From contig CAZQJH010000073.1 of NCBI GenBank assembly GCA_964593515.1, forward strand, positions 1-8,561: DNA of 8,561 nt. Direction: 5' to 3'. Origin of the DNA: JAXJYR01 sp964593515 (GTDB lineage: Bacteria > Bacillota_I > Bacilli_A > Erysipelotrichales > Erysipelotrichaceae). This document shows, piece after piece, positions 6,692-8,561 of the stretch (position 1 is its first letter; every line of letters begins with the position of its first letter). A program made the translations under genes and the position numbers. The notes under the pieces were generated by a model. It did not search any database. It had not been told where the DNA came from and saw nothing but the letters and a program-made list of their open reading frames with translations.

Positions 6692-7942
6692 TTACTTTAT
6701 TTCATCAACCGTTGCGAAACGATAGCCTAATTTCTTCATTTCCTGAATAAATGTCCCTAAAGCTTCGTAATTTCCTTTATTACTAGGATGTATTAAATAT
6801 ATTGCACCCGGATGATAATAATCCATTAAGTTATGATATGCTTCATCATAACTTAAATCATAAGCATAATCATAATAAGCATGTGACCAAAAATAACTAC
6901 GATAACCTAAATCCGCAACTATTTTTAAACAACGCTCACTAAAACCACCTTTGGGAAATCTAAAAACTTTAGTCATTTCTTGTTTACATACTTCCATATA
7001 AGTTTGTTCAAACATTGTTAATTCTTTAATAAATTCATTAATTTGATTCTCGTTCGCAAAATTACTCATATCATAATGATGCCAACTATGATTAGCTACT
7101 AAATGCCCTGCTTTAACTAATTCATTTACAAATTCAGGTTCACTTAATAAATAATTACGGGTAAAAAAGAAAGTTGCTTTAATCTTTTCTTGGTTTAAAA
7201 CTTCAGCAATTTCTTTCACATAAGTAACATCATTACCCCCTTCATCAAAAGTTAAATATAAAACTTTACTAGCCTCACCTATATAATAAGCATGATATTT
7301 ACTTAATTCTTCACTACTCATACAAGCATCATTTCGTTGATGATCACTACTTTTATGAAACCACCATTCTAAATAATTATTATCATAAGTATCATAATCA
7401 TATTTTATGGTTGTTTGTAATGGATCTTGATATACATATATATTACGTATAACCTTTTGTTCATTTCCACTAGAATCAACTACTTTATAAATAATTTCTT
7501 GTTTACCTAATTTATTTAAATTAATTTTGCTAGTTTTAACTTTTAAATTTTGATCATAGTTATCATATACTTCAACTCCTTCATCCACAAATTCTTGATT
7601 CTGAAATAAAACCATCGTTTTATTACCATTTAATTTTAAAGTAGGTGCTATTCGATCAACAACTTCAAACATATATTTGCTAATTAAGTAATCATCATCA
7701 TATAGTTCAATTTCATAATGACCTAATTTATTTAAATCATAATCACCTTTAATCCTAACATTTACCTTATTTCTTTTAAACCATGACACTTTCTCAACTT
7801 TAAACTTAAGTTCTTTATCAAATACATCAACTTTATCGACTAAATTATAAATATAGTGTGGTTTTATTAAACCTCCAAAGTAAATTAATGAAGCAACAAT
7901 AATCATTAAAACAATACCTAAAAATAACTTAATATATTTCAT
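6692..7942 (-). CDS. Membrane-anchored PdaA-type polysaccharide deacetylase with N-terminal Ig-like modules
   Basis: The 416-aa protein starts with an uncleaved-looking TM helix (about 5-24). A beta-rich region follows, with one clear Ig-like module of the DUF5011/HYR type (about 96-171: DRIAPTLKLNG, VDEGVEVYDNYD, VVDSSGN) and perhaps a second, diverged one at 35-95. Residues 190-416 are a carbohydrate esterase 4 (NodB) domain: TFDEGG (231-236), metal-binding HSWHH (285-289), RFPKGGFSE (328-336) and HPGAIYLIH (377-385). The WWFHKSSDHQ lead (193-202) and AYYIG resemble B. subtilis PdaA, which N-deacetylates muramic acid to form the spore-cortex delta-lactam. In motif 1 the usual second Asp is Glu234; PdaA itself varies here. 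The Ig modules are not part of B. subtilis PdaA. GGAGGT lies 5 bases before the ATG. CE4 is firm; the muramic substrate is likely but not proven. Confidence 0.88.
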   Translation of the reverse strand: MKYIKLFLGIVLMIIVASLIYFGGLIKPHYIYNLVDKVDVFDKELKFKVEKVSWFKRNKVNVRIKGDYDLNKLGHYEIELYDDDYLISKYMFEVVDRIAPTLKLNGNKTMVLFQNQEFVDEGVEVYDNYDQNLKVKTSKINLNKLGKQEIIYKVVDSSGNEQKVIRNIYVYQDPLQTTIKYDYDTYDNNYLEWWFHKSSDHQRNDACMSSEELSKYHAYYIGEASKVLYLTFDEGGNDVTYVKEIAEVLNQEKIKATFFFTRNYLLSEPEFVNELVKAGHLVANHSWHHYDMSNFANENQINEFIKELTMFEQTYMEVCKQEMTKVFRFPKGGFSERCLKIVADLGYRSYFWSHAYYDYAYDLSYDEAYHNLMDYYHPGAIYLIHPSNKGNYEALGTFIQEMKKLGYRFATVDEIK

Positions 7943-7960
7943 TTATGACCTCCACGCTTA

Positions 7961-7990
7961 TATATATGCCCAAAAATGTTCTTAAATCAA
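7961..7990 (-). promoter_or_regulatory. Candidate promoter of the deacetylase gene
   Basis: On the minus strand TTGATT (7985-7990) is followed after 18 bases by TATATA (7961-7966), a fair vegetative-type match. The same place reads CATATATA, which loosely recalls the sigma-G -10 used for B. subtilis pdaA, but no good sigma-G -35 was found. The sigma factor cannot be decided by eye. Confidence 0.4.
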
Positions 7991-8028
7991 CAATTTAGCT
8001 TATTTGTGTTGTTTAATATCTTTAATAA

Positions 8029-8045
8029 TTGTTTTAAAATAACAA
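8029..8045 (+). promoter_or_regulatory. Candidate operator/-10 region of the small membrane protein-TetR pair
   Basis: TTGTT (8029-8033) and AACAA (8041-8045) are perfect inverted arms separated by 7 bases. TAAAAT (8035-8040), a plausible -10 box for the plus-strand genes, falls between them. A 17-bp palindrome over a -10 is a typical TetR-family autoregulatory layout, and a TetR gene lies just downstream. The -35 is poor (TTTAAT at 17 bases) and the region is A/T-rich, so chance is possible. The rest of the 7943-8071 gap holds only the divergent deacetylase promoter. Confidence 0.35.
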
Positions 8046-8058
8046 CGTATTCAGAAAT

Positions 8059-8064
8059 GGAGGT
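8059..8064 (+). promoter_or_regulatory. Shine-Dalgarno site that fixes the start of the small membrane protein
   Basis: GGAGGT lies 7 bases before the ATG at 8072. An ATG further upstream at 7976 in the same frame has no such site and would add 32 residues covering the promoter and operator. The ATG at 8057 overlaps the site itself. The start at 8072 is therefore preferred. Confidence 0.85.
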
Positions 8065-8071
8065 TGATTAT

Positions 8072-8416
8072 ATGAATACAGATAAAATTTATGCACAAAA
8101 TGTAGCAAATGAATATTCAAAGAAAAGTGAATCAAAAGTAGTAGCTTTAAAAAAATTAGATCGTAAAGCTAAAAGACCAGCTGAAATCTTTGCTTTCACG
8201 CATGGAATCATTATGTGTCTAGTATTAGGAATTGGTATGTGTTTATCAATGAAAGTTATTGGTGATTATTTCGTTTTAGGAATTATCATTGGAATCATTG
8301 GTATTATTGGAGTCAGTATTAATTATTTTTTATACAAAAAAATATTAGCTGCATCTAAAGAAAAATATGCTTATGATATAATTAAATTAGCTAATGAAAT
8401 TATTGATGTAGACTAA
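8072..8416 (+). CDS. Small two-TM membrane protein, uncharacterised family
   Basis: The 114-aa protein has a polar, lysine-rich N-terminus (MNTDKIYAQNVANEY, then SKVVALKKLDRKAKRPAEIF), two hydrophobic helices (about 40-60 and 66-88, the second with a glycine-isoleucine repeat) and a charged C-terminal helix. From memory, homologues with this VVALKKLDRKAK motif are common in Firmicutes, often next to TetR regulators, and are sometimes labelled dihydropteridine reductase. Nothing here supports that enzyme: there is no nucleotide fold and the protein is too short and hydrophobic. The following regulator gene starts 26 bases downstream on the same strand, so the two probably form one transcript, perhaps under that regulator's control. 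The function is unknown; it is clearly a real gene, given the Shine-Dalgarno site and coherent topology. Confidence 0.82.
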   Translation: MNTDKIYAQNVANEYSKKSESKVVALKKLDRKAKRPAEIFAFTHGIIMCLVLGIGMCLSMKVIGDYFVLGIIIGIIGIIGVSINYFLYKKILAASKEKYAYDIIKLANEIIDVD

Positions 8417-8442
8417 ATGACATTTGAAAGGTGTGGTATTAA

Positions 8443-8561
8443 GTGAATAAACATCAAAGTAAATATTTTAATACTGCGACATTATTTGATCAAACTTTAA
8501 TTAAATTATTAGAAAAAAAAGAATTAAATTATATTAGTATTAAGGAAATATGTTCCTGTGC
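8443..8561 (+). CDS. TetR/AcrR-family regulator, N-terminal part only (cut by window end)
   Basis: The frame opens with GTG at 8443 and runs off the window after 39 codons. It begins (M)NKHQSKYFNTATLFDQ and continues with LLEKKELNYISIKEICS. This is the first helix and the start of the helix-turn-helix of TetR-family repressors, where I-x-x-I-C-x-x-A leads into the recognition helix. An in-frame TAA lies directly before the GTG (8440-8442), so no earlier start exists in this frame. AAAGGTG (8427-8433) is a somewhat distant ribosome site. The ligand-binding domain is outside the window. It probably controls its own operon with the membrane protein upstream. Confidence 0.8.
   Translation, partial: MNKHQSKYFNTATLFDQTLIKLLEKKELNYISIKEICSC

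Noticed and set aside
6671..6697. Plus-strand hairpin AATGT/ACATT followed by a T-run as a terminator
   Set aside because: The stem is only 5 bp and no plus-strand gene lies to its left; on the minus strand, where it would serve the deacetylase gene, no T-tract follows.
7976..8071. An N-terminal extension of the small membrane protein from an upstream ATG
   Set aside because: There is no ribosome site at 7976, the extension covers the promoter region, and a strong GGAGGT with correct spacing precedes the ATG at 8072.

Overview
The window is a strongly A+T-rich piece of a Bacillota chromosome. Strong AGGAGG-type ribosome sites, TATAAT -10 boxes and intrinsic terminators are visible. TGA is used as a stop codon and TGG as Trp, so the code is the standard bacterial one and not the mycoplasma one. 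The gene families (a YhaM-type exoribonuclease, Acholeplasma/Streptococcus-like diacylglycerol glucosyltransferases, a PdaA-type spore-cortex deacetylase) suggest a gut Erysipelotrichia-like, probably spore-forming, relative of Coprobacillus/Thomasclavelia. The taxon is an inference.

Left part (79-5210, all minus strand): one compact operon read from right to left. From an extended -10 promoter at about 5182 it runs: a GT4 glycosyltransferase resembling diglucosyl-diacylglycerol synthase; a YbhN/AglD-type polytopic membrane protein (ATGA overlap); a GT4 resembling monoglucosyl-diacylglycerol synthase, fused in frame to a full-length RecX (2-nt gap); and a YhaM-type 3'-5' exoribonuclease (8-nt overlap). 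It ends in a hairpin terminator that includes the yhaM stop codon. The first three genes plausibly make and translocate the glucolipids that anchor lipoteichoic acid. RecX (RecA control) and YhaM (RNA/DNA 3' ends) are nucleic-acid functions carried in the same transcript.

Middle (5238-7942, all minus strand): a small helix-turn-helix protein like sigma region 4, with a hairpin overlapping its Shine-Dalgarno site; an orphan solute-binding lipoprotein of the amino-acid (SBP_bac_3) type that lacks the usual ligand-binding Arg and Asp, with its own promoter and a perfect 12-bp-stem terminator; and a membrane-anchored polysaccharide deacetylase with Ig-like modules and a PdaA-type catalytic domain.

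Right part (8029-8561, plus strand): diverging from the deacetylase, a two-TM small membrane protein is followed by the start of a TetR/AcrR regulator cut by the window edge. An inverted repeat over a -10 box is a candidate operator.

The clearest unusual object is the glycosyltransferase-RecX fusion. I found no defence system, mobile element, CRISPR array or complete RNA gene. Gene-free stretches are all short (under 135 bases); their contents are listed.
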